A stretch of DNA of 64,000 nucleotides, from NCBI GenBank assembly GCA_013399695.1, contig VXAU01004948.1, forward strand, positions 126,279-190,278. Direction: 5' to 3'. Below the pieces are notes generated by a model that did no database searches, had not been told where the DNA came from, and saw nothing but the letters and a program-made list of their open reading frames with translations. Origin of the DNA: Formicarius rufipectus. Its lineage: Eukaryota > Chordata > Aves > Passeriformes > Formicariidae. How positions within the stretch are numbered: the stretch's first letter is position 1; each line of letters begins with the position of its first letter. Position numbers and translations under genes: made by a program. Below, piece by piece: positions 48,954 through 61,011 of this stretch.

Positions 48954-51738
48954 GTATGTTTTTTATTTTATAGATTGCATGTCTTTGAATTTATGACCAA
49001 ATGTCTTTGTGAAAGAAAAAGTGGCATTTTAGATACTCTTTAATTTTCTGTAAATGTATTCAGTAACTTAAAAGATAATATCAATCTATCTCTTAAATGT
49101 TAGATTATTGCACTGCATATTATAAAGGCCTCCTCTTTTCTACACCTTAATGTTAACACAACTCGTTCCTGAAGGAGCCATCTAAGTAAAGATGCTTTTC
49201 TCAGATCACTGAATGGTTGATGTTTGGAAGGGACCTCTGCTGGTCTTACGCTCAACTCCCAGAGGAGGTTGCCTGAGACCATGTCTAGACGGCTTTTGAA
49301 TATCTCCAAGGTGAAAACCTCTACAATCTCTCAGGGAAACCTGTGCCAGTGCTCAGTCATCCTCACAGTCAGGACATGTTTCCTGATGTCCAGAATGTAT
49401 TTCCTGTTTCAGTTGTGCCATTGTCTCTTGTCCTGTCACTGAGCACCACAAAAAAGAGCCTGACTCCCACTTCTTTGCACCCGTCCTTCAAGTATTTATA
49501 TGTGTGAAAAAATCCTCTCTGAACTTCTTCAAGCTGAACAGTTCCAACTCTCTCAGCTGTTTCTCATAAGAGAGGTACTCTAGTACCTTCGTCATTTTCA
49601 TGGCCCCTCCTGTGTTGGGAAGTACAGAACTTGACACAGCACTCCAGTAATGGCCCTATAGGTGCAGAGTGGAGCCTGCTGTCAAGACTTTGCCCTGTCC
49701 AGCTCAGGATACCATCAGCCTTTGCTGGCTCATCTTCAATTTGGTGTCCACCAGGTCTTTTCCTGCCACTCTGCTTTCCAGCTAGCCAGCTGCCAACATG
49801 TACTGGTGCCTGGGCTTGTTCCTTGCTGGATGAAGGACTCAGCACTTCCCCTTAACAGATCTACCTGAGCTTCCTGTCAGAGGATCTGCAGCCACTCGGG
49901 ATTATTCTGCCTGGTAGCACAACCCTCTGGTGTATTGACCTTCTCTTCCAGTTGTGTGTTATGAGCAACCTTGCTGAGGGCATGCTCTGCATAATCATCT
50001 AGATCATTAATGAAGACATTGGACAAGACTAGAGCCAGTATTGACCCTGGGGTACACCACTACCTCCTGGCCTCCACCTGGACTTCCTGCCACTGGTGAC
50101 ATTATCATCAGTCATGGTTCTTCATGGCTTTCTGCTTGGTGGGATGTACCAATGTTTCTGTTTAGTGAGATATTTTCTCTCTCTGTCCTTGGGAATACTT
50201 AGAGAGATTACTTTGAAGGATTTCTTTCTAAGTGCTAGATTAGGCAACGCTTAGGAGAAGACAGTCAGTGCTGCTTTTCAGTGGCCTTGAGAAATATGTT
50301 CCCTTGTGAAGACCGAAGTAGCAAATTTCCTAGTATTAGCAGAAAATTTCTCTGTTTAGTGCATTGTCTTGTTACACCACATAAAATATTAGCATAGTAA
50401 TTTATTAATATAAGCATTTTTGATAGAATACACTTTAGTTCCAAGAACGCTTTGAGTTCATTTGGTGATAGCTTAATTTCAGAGATGAGATTTAGAAGTA
50501 TAATATTGTAGCAGGTCTGAGGTGGATTTGAATTTCTTCATAGCAGCTTGTATGTTCTGAATTTGTGTCTGAAGCAGTTTTGGTGATTCACCAGTGGGTT
50601 TTTTTCTGTTGCTGAGCGTCAAGACTGTTTGGTTACTCTGGGTCCCCACCTGTCACTCCTTGAGTAGGCTAGGGGTGGGCAGGGGTCTGGAAGGTGACAT
50701 ATCCAGGACAGTAGGGCCAAACTGGAACAAAGAATATTCTGTGCCACATAATGTCGTGCTCAGCAATCACAACTGAGACAGAGAAGGAAAAAGCAGGGGC
50801 TGGGGGAAGCAAGGTTTAACTTTCAAGGTGGCTGTTCAGAGCCTGTGACTGGGTATTGGTCTGCTGCTGGGGAGGTGAACAATGGGGTTTTGCATGGTTT
50901 TTTTTTTGTTTTGTTTTTTTCACCCCTCTTTCCTTCACTTATTAATGTCTTTAATCTCAACCCATAGCTTTTGTTGCTTTTGTTCTTCCTGTCTTCTCCC
51001 CATCCTGCTGAAGGATGTGTATGTGAGTTAGCAAGCAGCTGTGTGGTTCTTGGCTGCTGGCTGAAGTGAAGCCATCACAAATACAGAGTATTGGAAATTA
51101 TGACATAAGGGAACAGCTGCTGTTTTAAGTTGCTTTTAAGTTTGTTAGGTTTAAGCTATTTGAAATAAAAGGTTTCATGCTAAGTAATAAGCCTCAAACT
51201 TGGAGATTTCTGAATATTTCTAAGAGATAGTAATTTCTAGGAAAAATGAAGAAGAATCCCATTTTCATTCTTGTAATTCTTAAAAGTTTATGGAATAATT
51301 TTAGACCATGGAAAACTCTCATTTTGGGAAGTGATTAATTTACTTGGACACCATCCAAATTATGTTTGACTAAGGAGTGTAAATGCAGGTTTTTAATCTA
51401 GATGTTTGTGTGGCGTTTCTATTCTCATTCTCTTTCTTTGTTTCTTGAAAAAAATATCCCAAGCAAGAAAAAAGTTGTATGAAATATTTACTTTCGGTGG
51501 GCTTTCAAATCTGCCATAGATAGTGTATTTCCTTTCACAAGAAGACATTGGAAAGAGATAAATTTAACTGATGTGTGTAGTAAGTCCAAAGAAGTGTTGA
51601 AGTGATCCAGGAGTGTCAAAATTCTGAAAATGGAATATTTTTATATATCCATTTTGGCTTTTAATGAACAACACTGAAGAGAATACATTTGTTTATAGAG
51701 TAGTAAAATACAGATACGTGTAAATCCTGCTTTTACAG
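48954..51738 (+). other. Intron containing a large antisense CR1
   Basis: This intron of 2.8 kb is one-third CR1 (49205-50130). The rest is unremarkable. Confidence 0.85.
49205..50130 (-). mobile_element. CR1 LINE, 3' portion, antisense, about 0.93 kb
   Basis: From left to right: 'gaatggttgatgtttggaag' and 'ggacctctgctggtct' (3' end), 'gccattgtctcttgtcctgt', 'cctctctgaacttcttcaag', 'caactctctcagctgtttct', 'cataagagaggtactctagt', 'gcactccagtaatggcccta', 'tgagcaaccttgctgagggc' and 'aagacattggacaagactag'. This is the order expected for an antisense CR1 copy. Short open frames on both strands (49564-49868) are remnants and not genes. Confidence 0.92.
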
Positions 51739-51875
51739 GTTTAGAACATGTGGTTGAAATCAGATTTGAAGGAAGAAAAGAGCCACGTTACGAGTGCAAG
51801 CTGTGTGAGCTTAATACAGAGATGGCACCTATGATAGAGCATCTTAGTGGATATAAACACAGGCGAGCATACATT
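51739..51875 (+). CDS. Zinc-finger gene exon 4, finger 2
   Basis: The exon is 137 nt with acceptor 'cctgcttttacag' and donor 'gtaagt'. The carried g gives Gly. It reads GLEHVVEIRFEGRKEPRYEC then KLCELNTEMAPMIEHLSGYK and HRRAYI. The finger is C-x2-C-x12-H-x5-H, again the matrin/U1-type spacing, and here it is encoded within one exon. The GLEHVVEI lead-in followed by a short-spaced finger is shared by a group of vertebrate U1-type zinc-finger proteins, as far as I recall. Confidence 0.93.
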
Positions 51876-52409
51876 GTAAGTCAATTTTGATGCATTTTGG
51901 TCAAAATTTCTCTATGGTACTCCCCGCCCCCTTTTTTTTCCCCTCTAAATAATTAGTTTAAACCCCCATATGGTAGATTGCTAATACTTGTATGGTTGAC
52001 TCTTCATGGGTCAGATCAACATGAAAAGCTATAGTGCTGTGAGATGCTGAGGCAATCCAGAGGTGCCTGTCTGTATCATCTCAAAAGTCTGTTCTAAGTG
52101 TTTGGATGGCTTTCAGGATAAGGTTCTTAGAGTGTTGTGGTCCTTTCTTATTCCTCAGCATTGTTGAATTTGATACAGTGTATGTTTCCTTTTGGTTGCA
52201 AGCTCTGCCTAATATTCATTCTTTGTTTTGAAGCCTAGTTTAGCAACTCAAAATTTAATTAGTTGTGTTATAGAGAAAACACTAGTTCATAATGCTCAAG
52301 TCAAAGTTTACCAGTCTTTTGGAAGCTTGTCCAAAAGGTGAAATGTGTCAGGTTTTTAATATTGTGATGAATTTTGATATTGAACTTTTCAAGCTGGTCT
52401 TGTCAACAG
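51876..52409 (+). other. Intron, nothing recognised
   Basis: A 534-bp intron with no repeat or coding signal recognised. Confidence 0.85.
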
Positions 52410-52529
52410 TCTAAAGAATATCCAGATAAAATGAAGAGAAAGACAAGAGATGTAAAAGAATGCAAAGTCTCATTTCTCAAACGGATAGCAGGAGAGATAG
52501 AGAAGACCGAAGGATTAAAAATGTATAAG
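52410..52529 (+). CDS. Zinc-finger gene exon 5, basic helical segment
   Basis: The exon is 120 nt with acceptor 'tcttgtcaacag' and donor 'gtaatt', phase 0 throughout. It reads SKEYPDKMKRKTRDVKECKV then SFLKRIAGEIEKTEGLKMYK. This Lys/Arg/Glu-rich stretch directly after finger 2 is likely helical and may extend nucleic-acid contact; that is inference. Confidence 0.92.
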
Positions 52530-53051
52530 GTAATTGGTAGTAAATGTAGAGTATCTGTTAATGTGTCTTTTATCAGTGGATTTATGTTTGATGTAGTAAA
52601 TTTTAAAAGTACATCTGACAAAGCTTGTTAAATTTCTGTGTGTTTCTAGGAAGTGTAGTATTCAGTTGAACTAAGGCTTAACTTAAAATTGCCCTAAAAA
52701 ATCTGGGTAAAACAACTGTAGTATTGAAATTCATCTTGGTGGGGGGGGAAATGTTTATTTTTAAGGTTTTAGATTTTTTTTTTTAAATTAAAAATCTCCA
52801 ATCTAAATTCCATGGTTCAGAAATTTCATTGCTTTACTTCAGTAATTTTTAACTTTTGCTGCTTAGATTTTCTCAAATATAAGCAAATTTTCTCTCAAGT
52901 TTCACTTATATTTACAAGATTCTTTTAATCATGGGTTACACTATGCTGGCATAAATAAAAATACTTGTTCTGTCCCTAAAGTCATTTGCAGTAGAGACTT
53001 GTTATGAAATTTTAGTCAGATAGTCTAATACCAAACTTTTTCTGTTTCTAG
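52530..53051 (+). other. Intron, nothing recognised
   Basis: A 522-bp AT-rich intron with a G run (52740-52748) and a poly-T stretch. No element recognised. Confidence 0.85.
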
Positions 53052-53082
53052 ATTGAAGGTTGCATAAGACCAAGTACCTCAC
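53052..53082 (+). CDS. Zinc-finger gene exon 6 (31-nt microexon)
   Basis: The sequence 'tttttctgtttctag' precedes it and 'gtaagt' follows. It reads IEGCIRPSTS in phase 0 and carries one c. The frame is continuous with exon 5 and exon 7. Confidence 0.85.
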
Positions 53083-54676
53083 GTAAGTCTATGAATTTCT
53101 TGAATATAATAGATTTTATGTTATTGATATTTGGTCTTGTTTGCCTTAGTAGTTGAACTAAGGGGATTGACTGATTTGAAAACATTCAACTTGTAATAGT
53201 ACAAAATGTTTTCAAAATTTTTCTGGGTTTTCTGATTTTGAAATGAGGAAAGAAGGAAATTGCCAGACTTAGTGTTCCTGAGATGTTTTTTAACTGCTAG
53301 GTTTTGAAGGTATTTATGATAACAGTAATTTGTTCATCAAGAAAAGTGAAAAAAGTATGGAAAAATGGTACTTGATGGCTTTCTCTGAATAAGCTGATAA
53401 AGCCTCCTCCACCTCATTTCAGTCATCAACAGACATACATTCTGAATCAGTGGTAAAAATGGAAATTACCGTTCTGTAGTAAATCCATTGAAATAAGCCA
53501 TGGAAACCAAACCTACAAACCTAAACCCAACATCTTCCCTCATACAGTAGGTTTGAGTTACATCCTTCATTACTGTAGTTGTGCTTAATGATGCTAACCT
53601 GAAGAAACAACTACTTGTTACCTTTAGACCCTAGTACTAATATCCTAAGTAGGGTAGGTTTGACTGGAGTGGGTGAAAGTTGCATAGATCAACAGAATTT
53701 GTCACTGTGAATCTTGCTGTAGGTGCCTGCCCATAGAAGTGCCTTTTTCTTTTTTTTTTTTTAATGTTTATTATTGGATTGATCTGTTGGCAGCTTCTGT
53801 GGATTGTACTTCTTAGTGTTGGTCTGCAAAACAAGGAGGCGGTATCTTTTTGAACGCAGTTTATGTCTCTTGTGAAGAAGAGGGAATGCAACACATTAAT
53901 CTAGCTCAGTCATTCTTAATTCAGAGTAAACTGACATCAGTCAAGTCAGTAGACTTCTGTAGAAGCAGAAGACATGGTCAAATATCAATCTGGAACATCA
54001 GAAAGAGTGATGCCATGCAGAGCTACAGGATATGAAGAACTGGAGACAGACAGGAGTGAAGTCAGCTGCAAAAGCATTGTGTCATTCAGTATTAATGTTT
54101 GTGGTAGTTTGGTGGTAAGGTCAACATCAAGTGAATTCTAAAATAAAAATACTCTGGTTATTTAGAAGAAAATGATGCTTACTTGTTTAGCAGCTGTGTG
54201 TCTTTGGACTAGATCATATTGGCAAATTTCAAAACTCCCTTTTGATGGCAAGAGTGAGTTAGAGGATATAATTGAGAAGGGCCTTTTGGTGACACATACT
54301 AGTTTGCAAGCAACAAAACAGACATTAACAACAAATTTTGACTGTTGCACAGATCACATGCAAAAGTAAGATAAGATTCCTTTTATATATATGTATACAC
54401 ACATATGTATGTAAGTATGTATAAGAGACCTTGAAGTGATTGATTTGTTGCTTTTCTTAAAGGAAAAAACACAGAATTGCTTTATTCTCTGAAGAGGGGA
54501 ATTTATTTTGTCTTGGGCTTTGGATTAAAAATACTGCCTTATTAAGGTAATCCCTGTAGCCAGTTACGCAAGGTGTGGAGTTGAGCTTGAAGCCTTCTGA
54601 CACTGTGTATAAGCATAGTGTGGTAGCAGAGCATATCAAGTTCTGGTCTGATTTAGTCTCAGAATTCTGCCTGCGT

Positions 54677-54840
54677 TTTTTTTTTTTGTTTTGTTTTGGT
54701 TTTTTTTTGTTTGTTTGTTTGTTTGTTTGTTNNNNNNNNNNNNNNNNNNNNNNNNNNNNNNNNNNNNNNNNNNNNNNNTTTTTTTTTGTTTTTTTTTTTT
54801 TTTTTTTTTTTTTGTTTTTTTTTTTTTTTTTTTTTTTTTT
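54677..54840. repeat. Poly-T / GTTT low-complexity tract with a gap (54732-54778)
   Basis: T runs broken by G, including GTTT units immediately left of the 47 N and T runs of up to about 25 right of it. The gap is most likely a failure to sequence through the homopolymer. Confidence 0.95.
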
Positions 54841-54879
54841 GCTTTCTAAAAACTGCTCTTAGTACTGCTACAGAATACA

Positions 54880-56060
54880 GCAGCAGACTGGAAATAAGTC
54901 CAGAAATTGACTTGGCTATTTTGGACCAGGCTTTTCAGATTGCAGTTACAGCAGATACCCTCAGAAGCTTGTCTGTATCTTCAGTGGGGAAGAGATAACT
55001 CTATGTGTCAGTACAGGATGGGAAGTGATAGACTGATCAGTCTTGCCAAAAAAGACTTGAGGGTTGTGGATGCCAAGCTCAGTATGAGCCAGAAGAATGC
55101 TTTCATTTCACACAAGACAAATCTCATGCTGTGATACTACGGGAGGAGTGCAGGCAGAAGACTGAAGAAAAGTCCCGTATTATTTACTGTTGTTAAGACT
55201 AAACTTTGAATACTTTGTCCAGTTTTATTCCTTCTAGTTCAAGAGGAAGCTGGAGAAATTGAAGAAGATTATGAAACTACTCAGGGGTCAAAAGCCTGTG
55301 CCTAGGATGAGAGTTAGAGGGAGTTGTGCTTGTTTAGAATGAAAAAGAGGAAGGGTAAGGAATGGTAACTGCCTTGTAGGCTGCTACAGGGATGACGAAG
55401 TTGTTCATAATTGCAGGTAATAAGATAGCAGCCACAGTTGGCAGCTTGGGAGGCTGAACTCTGGAAAAACTTAGTTTCCAGAAGGTAGTACAGCACTGAA
55501 ACAGGTAATCCATAGCTAGTGAACTCTTGAACTCTTTGTGGGTTTTCAAGACTTGGCTATACAGAATTCCAATCTTATATTGACAGTAGCCCTGCTTCAA
55601 GTGGAAAGTAGGACTAGACAGTGGAACTGGAAGTTACTGCACAGTGAGTGAGTCAGGCACTAAAACTGTCTGCCCAAATAGATGAAAAACCACCAATCTT
55701 GAAGACTTGTAAAGCTCAGCTGGATTCAGGCATAAGCATCCAGGTCTAATCTTGAGGCTAGTCCTTGTCAAAGGGAGCAGAACTCCAGTCATTGCTGGAG
55801 TAGACTGAAGTTTCTGCCACCTGAGTAGTACACCTTGTCTCCACTCACGTTCTTTTCAGAGTGGATTTTGGAGGCTTACTGGAAAGACAGCACAAACTGA
55901 ATAATTCAAGGAAAATGATTCTAATTGTCAGTAACCTTATCTTACAGTTAATTGGTTTCTGTTATTTCCCAGCTCTGAGGTGTTTTTACCTCTCAGGCTG
56001 ACCTAGATGACCTCCAGATGTCCCTTCCAACCTAAACTTTTTTTATGATTCTGCCTGCAG
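54880..56060 (+). mobile_element. CR1 LINE 3' part, sense orientation
   Basis: The text 'gacttgagggttgtggatgc', 'caagctcagtatgagccaga', 'gaggctgaactctgg', and finally 'gacctagatgacctccagat' and 'gtcccttccaacctaaactt', closing with 'tatgattctgcctg', follows the avian CR1 3' consensus order in sense. It is diverged and frame-broken. The left limit is uncertain because of the gap and the T tract. Confidence 0.8.
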
Positions 56061-56804
56061 AGATCCTTCCCATCCTACATTGCTATGATTCTTAATTCAT
56101 TGGATACTTTCTTTGAAATGATGACAGTCCTGTTCTTTCCTGACATTTTGAAAACTTTGAGACCTACAGTGCAATTCATCTTGCAACTCATCAGTATGTG
56201 TTAATCATGTTAATATGAGGTCATTAGAACAGTAACATAAGTCTTTCATGCTCATACTGTACAGGCAAAGATGTCACTTTTCCTGAGAATTATTGTTTGT
56301 CCTGTTATTTATCCTGGAGCACCTGTCCTGATAAATACTTATGAAGTAACAAGTTACGTACTGTGCAGTAGCTGATACTCTGAGGCACAGTTGCTGTCTT
56401 AGACTGCCTTGTTTTACTGAGCTTTCCCTGCTTTTCATGCTGTACACTGATAGAGAAGTTGATTAGACATGCTAATCCCCATAACTTCTTGTTGGAGACT
56501 GAACTCTTGTATGTTCAGCTTTGAGGTTTGCTAGTATATACACAGAAGGAAACTTACCCAAACCTTTTCACTGTTCATGTGGAGGAGGCATGCCCACCTC
56601 AGTTCCATCCATTCTCGTGTGGGATTCAGCAGCGTGAGCATAGGTGCTGTAGGGTACCCTGGAAAGCTGTTTGGGCATAATCCTGCCCTTTAAAGAAACT
56701 GCAGCCACTTCAGGGGCAGTAGCTGTTCTGTGTGTGTAATGCATCTGTTCAGTAATATGGTGGAAACCCTGTGATGTTGCTAATAATACTTTTTCATTTT
56801 CTAG

Positions 56805-56826
56805 CCCCTTCAAAGAAGAAAGCAAG
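56805..56826 (+). CDS. Zinc-finger gene exon 7 (22-nt microexon)
   Basis: Acceptor 'tttttcattttctag', donor 'gtgaga'. With the carried c it reads PPSKKKA and leaves ag. Together with exon 8 it gives PPSKKKAR, a nuclear-localisation-like basic cluster. Confidence 0.85.
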
Positions 56827-57378
56827 GTGAGAATACTACCCCCATAGAGGAATCAAAAGAGATTTCTTTTGAAATCTACTTTGCTGTAACAGACATCATG
56901 ACATATACGGGAAATATTCTGTATTGTCTTTCCACTGTATTTATTCCACTTTTGTAAATTGTTTCTTTTTGTCTGTGAGTAAATAGGAACTGTAGCTTTT
57001 GAAATATTACACTCACAAAGAAATTGCAATTGAAATTTCCTGTTGTTTCCATTTTATTTGCGATTCCACAAGCTGAGTAAGTTATATAAAAGGCACTTCT
57101 GTTCATATAAGAAGAAAAACAAAGCAACATAACTTTAGTCATCTCCTTTAGCTGATCTGTAAACAAGTTCATGAGTGCCACTGATCTCTTAGAAAGTCAT
57201 TCAGAATAAGGACATTTACAGCATATTTAAAATACTGTTATTAGAGAAAGATATCCTGTATTGGTAAGGGATATAAATTTGGAAACTGAAATATTTTTGT
57301 TCTAGATACTCTTGACTAAAACTAACTTTTTAGTAATCTTTAGAATGCACCTTAATATTGTAATTTCTTTCTTTTAAG
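56827..57378 (+). other. Intron, nothing recognised
   Basis: A 552-bp AT-rich intron. No repeat, RNA gene or coding signal recognised. Confidence 0.85.
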
Positions 57379-57403
57379 GTGGGAAGATGATTATAAGCAT
57401 GAG
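57379..57403 (+). CDS. Zinc-finger gene exon 8 (25-nt microexon)
   Basis: Acceptor 'ttctttcttttaag', donor 'gtatgt'. The carried ag plus g makes Arg, then WEDDYKHE, ending on a codon boundary. Confidence 0.85.
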
Positions 57404-58248
57404 GTATGTAGGGGTAATTCTACAAGTGTCGTATGTTGTAGCAGTTTCCTTATGTTTGCTTTTAATTTTTCTAAAAGATGTTTATTCTTTGACTTCAGTT
57501 GCTCTTTTATTAGTATTATTACAGAAGTAATTGACCTATTGACCAGAGTTTTGTGTTCATCACAGCAGAGGGGAAGTGAATACTGTACCTTCACCTTAAC
57601 TCTCATAAATCCCGCTCAGAGTCACTGAGTCTCATACCCAGTGTCTGCAGGGCAGGTCTCCCAGCCTGTGCTGCAATCTCCCCTTCTCTGTTTTGCCACT
57701 CTTCAGATCAAAGGTATTCTATACTGAAAGTTTGCTGTAAATTTTAAGGTGCATCTAAAGGTTTACAATCCTTTTTTCTAACCCAAAGCTGAAACTCAAA
57801 ATCATCTCTCAAATATCTGCTCTGATCAGCACTGGGCACAAACACTGAACTGCCTTGTTTTCATCATAGTAGTAGAGGTGATTGTGTTGGCTTCAGGCTG
57901 GTCAGGTGCTATGCTAAATACTGCTGAGCACTTGACTTTTTTAACATGATTTTGGTCCTGAGTGAGGAAAGCCTGGGAAAGATAGCTCCTAGGTGTGTGG
58001 CTTAGATGTGAAATAGGTTCTTCCTGGTATTGAAAGTAATGCAGTTTTATTTGTCGTAGCTGCTACCTAACTCATATAGAGGCTCTAAGAGTACGTGTTT
58101 GTGGCTGTGATCTAAAATGACTACCTTTTCTTTGTGTTGACTTGTTGTTGGATAAAAGATCAAAAGGCCTTGTTTTGTACAAGATGATGCAGCAAATATT
58201 GTGTTATTCAGTCTTTTAATTTTTCTTCCCTGTTCTACAATCCCACAG
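57404..58248 (+). other. Intron, nothing recognised
   Basis: An 845-bp intron with no recognised element. Confidence 0.85.
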
Positions 58249-58287
58249 AATGATCCTGTACGGAAACAAAAAGCCCTGGAGTTCTTG
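58249..58287 (+). CDS. Zinc-finger gene exon 9 (39-nt microexon)
   Basis: Acceptor 'ttctacaatcccacag', donor 'gtgtgt'. It encodes NDPVRKQKALEFL in phase 0 and is removable in frame, so it could be a cassette exon. Confidence 0.85.
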
Positions 58288-59465
58288 GTGTGTATGTAAA
58301 ATAGTTGTGATAAGAGTTGTTCAGTTTCACCAATATGATGGAATTAATATTGCGGAGGAGCCTCTTGATTCCTGATCAAACTCATTTGACCACAGCATTA
58401 ATTTCTAAATTCTATTTTATGGACTCTGCTCTTTGAAAAGCTGGTGCAGTTGTAGCATGACATCAGATCAGAATAACTTGGTAGATTAAATGTGGGCTCT
58501 TGACCTGTTCTCTGGAGGACTCTTCCCCTTGCCGAGGAGCCACCCTGACAAGCAGCGTTAGTTTGCAGCACTGATGTTGCTCTGGTGCTGCTAGCTGCCC
58601 TTGTCTAATGGCATTGGTGATAATGGTGAATGAGAGGAGCCAGTCTGGTGTTACTGCCTGGGATGCTGTGGCTGGTGCAGCTGCTGCAGAACCAGACAGC
58701 CAAGTGAAACTGAGGGATACAAGAGCACACCTGCTGGTGTTGGAGTGAGTGGGAAAGTTTTATCAGTTCAATTGCAGCTGGCAGTGGCGTAGTAAGCCTT
58801 GGTTTGTCTTTTGGGTTCATGTTGTGAAAATATCTGACCACCTGTGTCCACCATTTTATATAGTGTAAGTCATGTCCTGTACCTAAGGCAAATGGAAAAT
58901 TCCATCTGAGTTTGAATTGTGTTTATACATGGAAATCACAAGTAGAATGTTTTGAGATGCATGCTTCATGTCTTAAGCTGTGGTTACTTGAGGCTTTGAA
59001 AAGAGAGAGCAAAAAAGCAAGTCTAAAGGATAATCAGTAAACTACCAAAAATGCAGTTAATTGACTTTTATCTCCAGGAATCACAGTTATTCCTTATGGT
59101 AGACTGCCTATATTCTTTTAAGTTTATGTAATCACTTATGACTTTATATAATTACTAATCAGTCTGAAGCATATGTTTTAATCAATTTTCTACACAGAAA
59201 ACATAAACATAAGACTTGTGCCCTCCTCCATCTGCAACAATGTTCATGATTGACAGTAAGGGGATGGCAGAGAAATCCAGGTTTATCTTTTACCTTTAGT
59301 CAGGCCATGATTATGTTTTGTATTTTGATATGTTGTGTATGCACTTAATAGATATGTCTTATATATCAACTAATAGTATAAATTTGGTTATATCAAAATC
59401 AAAGTTTAACTTTGATCTGTTTGTGTTATGACCCTTTGACCAACTCTAACCGTGTTTGTCAACAG
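58288..59465 (+). other. Intron, nothing recognised
   Basis: A 1.18-kb intron; no recognised element. Confidence 0.85.
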
Positions 59466-59567
59466 GAGACTTTTCACATCACCTCAGATTCAGAAGCAAC
59501 ACTTGTTGTTCGCATTACACAGGAACTCACGGAGGCTTTGAAGGCCTTTTGTGAAAGGAAAGCAGCA
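59466..59567 (+). CDS. Zinc-finger gene exon 10, conserved-looking helix
   Basis: The exon is 102 nt with acceptor 'gtgtttgtcaacag' and donor 'gtaagt', in phase 0 and removable in frame. It reads ETFHITSDSEATLVVRITQE then LTEALKAFCERKAA. The regular hydrophobic spacing (LVV.I...L..AL.AF) suggests a helix for protein-protein contact. Confidence 0.92.
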
Positions 59568-60487
59568 GTAAGTAACTTAATCTCGACCAGAGTTGTTTTG
59601 CCATTGGGAGGAAAGGAGTGATTGAACTCATGTTGGCACCCTGCCAGACTGTAACAGTTCAGATGTGGGTCAAAAACTCCAGTTAAATATACTTGTCATC
59701 CCTTTTTGTAGTTGGTCCTTTGCTTTATAGCGGCTCTTCTAAGATTTAAGTGCCACCCAAATGTGCCACTTTTTTCTTTTGTGGGCATGTGGGTAAGTCC
59801 GTCTTGTGACTTGCAGCTCTGCTCTCAGCTGAGAGTTTTAATCTGTTAAGACTAAGGCAAGATGTTCTTGACTTTGTTGACCCTTACAAGTCTCTAGCTT
59901 CTTTGCATAAAAGTTGAATACCTGTCGAAAAAAGGGTCTGAAGAAGGACCAGAATCTGAAAAAATGATTCATCACCTCTAGTAGCTATTGGTTCACAGAA
60001 CTCAGCATACGTTTTTTTCCAAAGGATGTTTCAGACTGTTTTCTCAATAATACATTCCATGTTGGATGATCTACAGTAACTGTGTAAATACCACCACCAG
60101 TAAAATATCATTGCCATAGATTAATCTTTTAGCTGAGCCTTCCACTCTGCATTCCCCAGCTAAAGACAGGATTTGCATATGCACCTGTTTTATATTTTAG
60201 CCACGTCATGATGAGATATGAGGTAATAAAGGAATTTGAAACAGGAGGCATTGTCTTCCCCAGACACCTCATTCCATTCTCCAGATGCGTACCTGTTCCA
60301 AATAATACTTCGGTAAATTGTGGTATAATGTGGTAATTGTGAACAACAGATCCTTCATGTGGACTTTCCTGTCAGCCCAAAATTTTACTCTGTTAACTTT
60401 CTGTGGGGAACCTACTATTTAGGAGTCTTTTGGAATGCGTAAGATTTGATTTTAGAAACAGACATTCTGACCTTTTGCTTTACCTAG
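59568..60487 (+). other. Intron, nothing recognised
   Basis: A 0.92-kb intron; no recognised element. Confidence 0.85.
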
Positions 60488-60593
60488 GTTAATGACACGA
60501 ATGGTTCGATGCCACTGATGTCAGTATCTCAAGATGAATTTCCAGGAACGAGAAGCATCTCAAAACATTATAAGCCATATGGAAAATACAAAG
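60488..60593 (+). CDS. Zinc-finger gene exon 11
   Basis: The exon is 106 nt with acceptor 'ttgctttacctag' and donor 'gtaatt'. It reads VNDTNGSMPLMSVSQDEFPG then TRSISKHYKPYGKYK, carrying one g. It is low in hydrophobic residues and looks disordered. Confidence 0.9.
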
Positions 60594-61011
60594 GTAATTT
60601 GGATGTTTTGTTGTACTTGTTTGTCTGCTCTTGAAACTGCACAGATTGTGAAAATTTACTTTTGTGGCCAGCCATAGTGCTTCTTAGCTAGCATACTATG
60701 TGTCTGTGCCCTCTTGAGTCAGTTCAGGATATAATTTTCTGAAGCCATAATGACTTATGCCTTGACTGTATAAGAATATTCCTGTCTCACTGAGTAGTGT
60801 TATAGCAGCAAAGTTATAGGAAATCCAAGCAATAACCCTTCCTGACCTATTTAACGTTAGAATTTTTGGGTGAAAAGATGCCAGATGCAGGTAAGACATA
60901 AGGGCAGGAAATGGGAAAAGAACACAAGGACACTTCATAGAATCTTAAAAGTCATGTTTACAGTTGATATTTTAATATTTTGCTAACTTTTAGTGCCCTT
61001 TATTTATTCAG
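60594..61011 (+). other. Intron, nothing recognised
   Basis: A 418-bp intron; no recognised element. Confidence 0.85.

Larger units (their letters stand above)
53083..56804 (+). other. Intron with poly-T/GT tract, gap and sense CR1
   Basis: A 3.7-kb intron. It contains a T/G and poly-T tract (54677-54840) interrupted by the 47-N gap, followed by a CR1 in sense orientation (54880-56060). Open frames through the poly-T are artefacts of composition. Confidence 0.85.

Noticed and set aside
49564..49868. Overlapping open frames on both strands
   Set aside because: They lie inside the antisense CR1 copy and match no intact CR1 protein.
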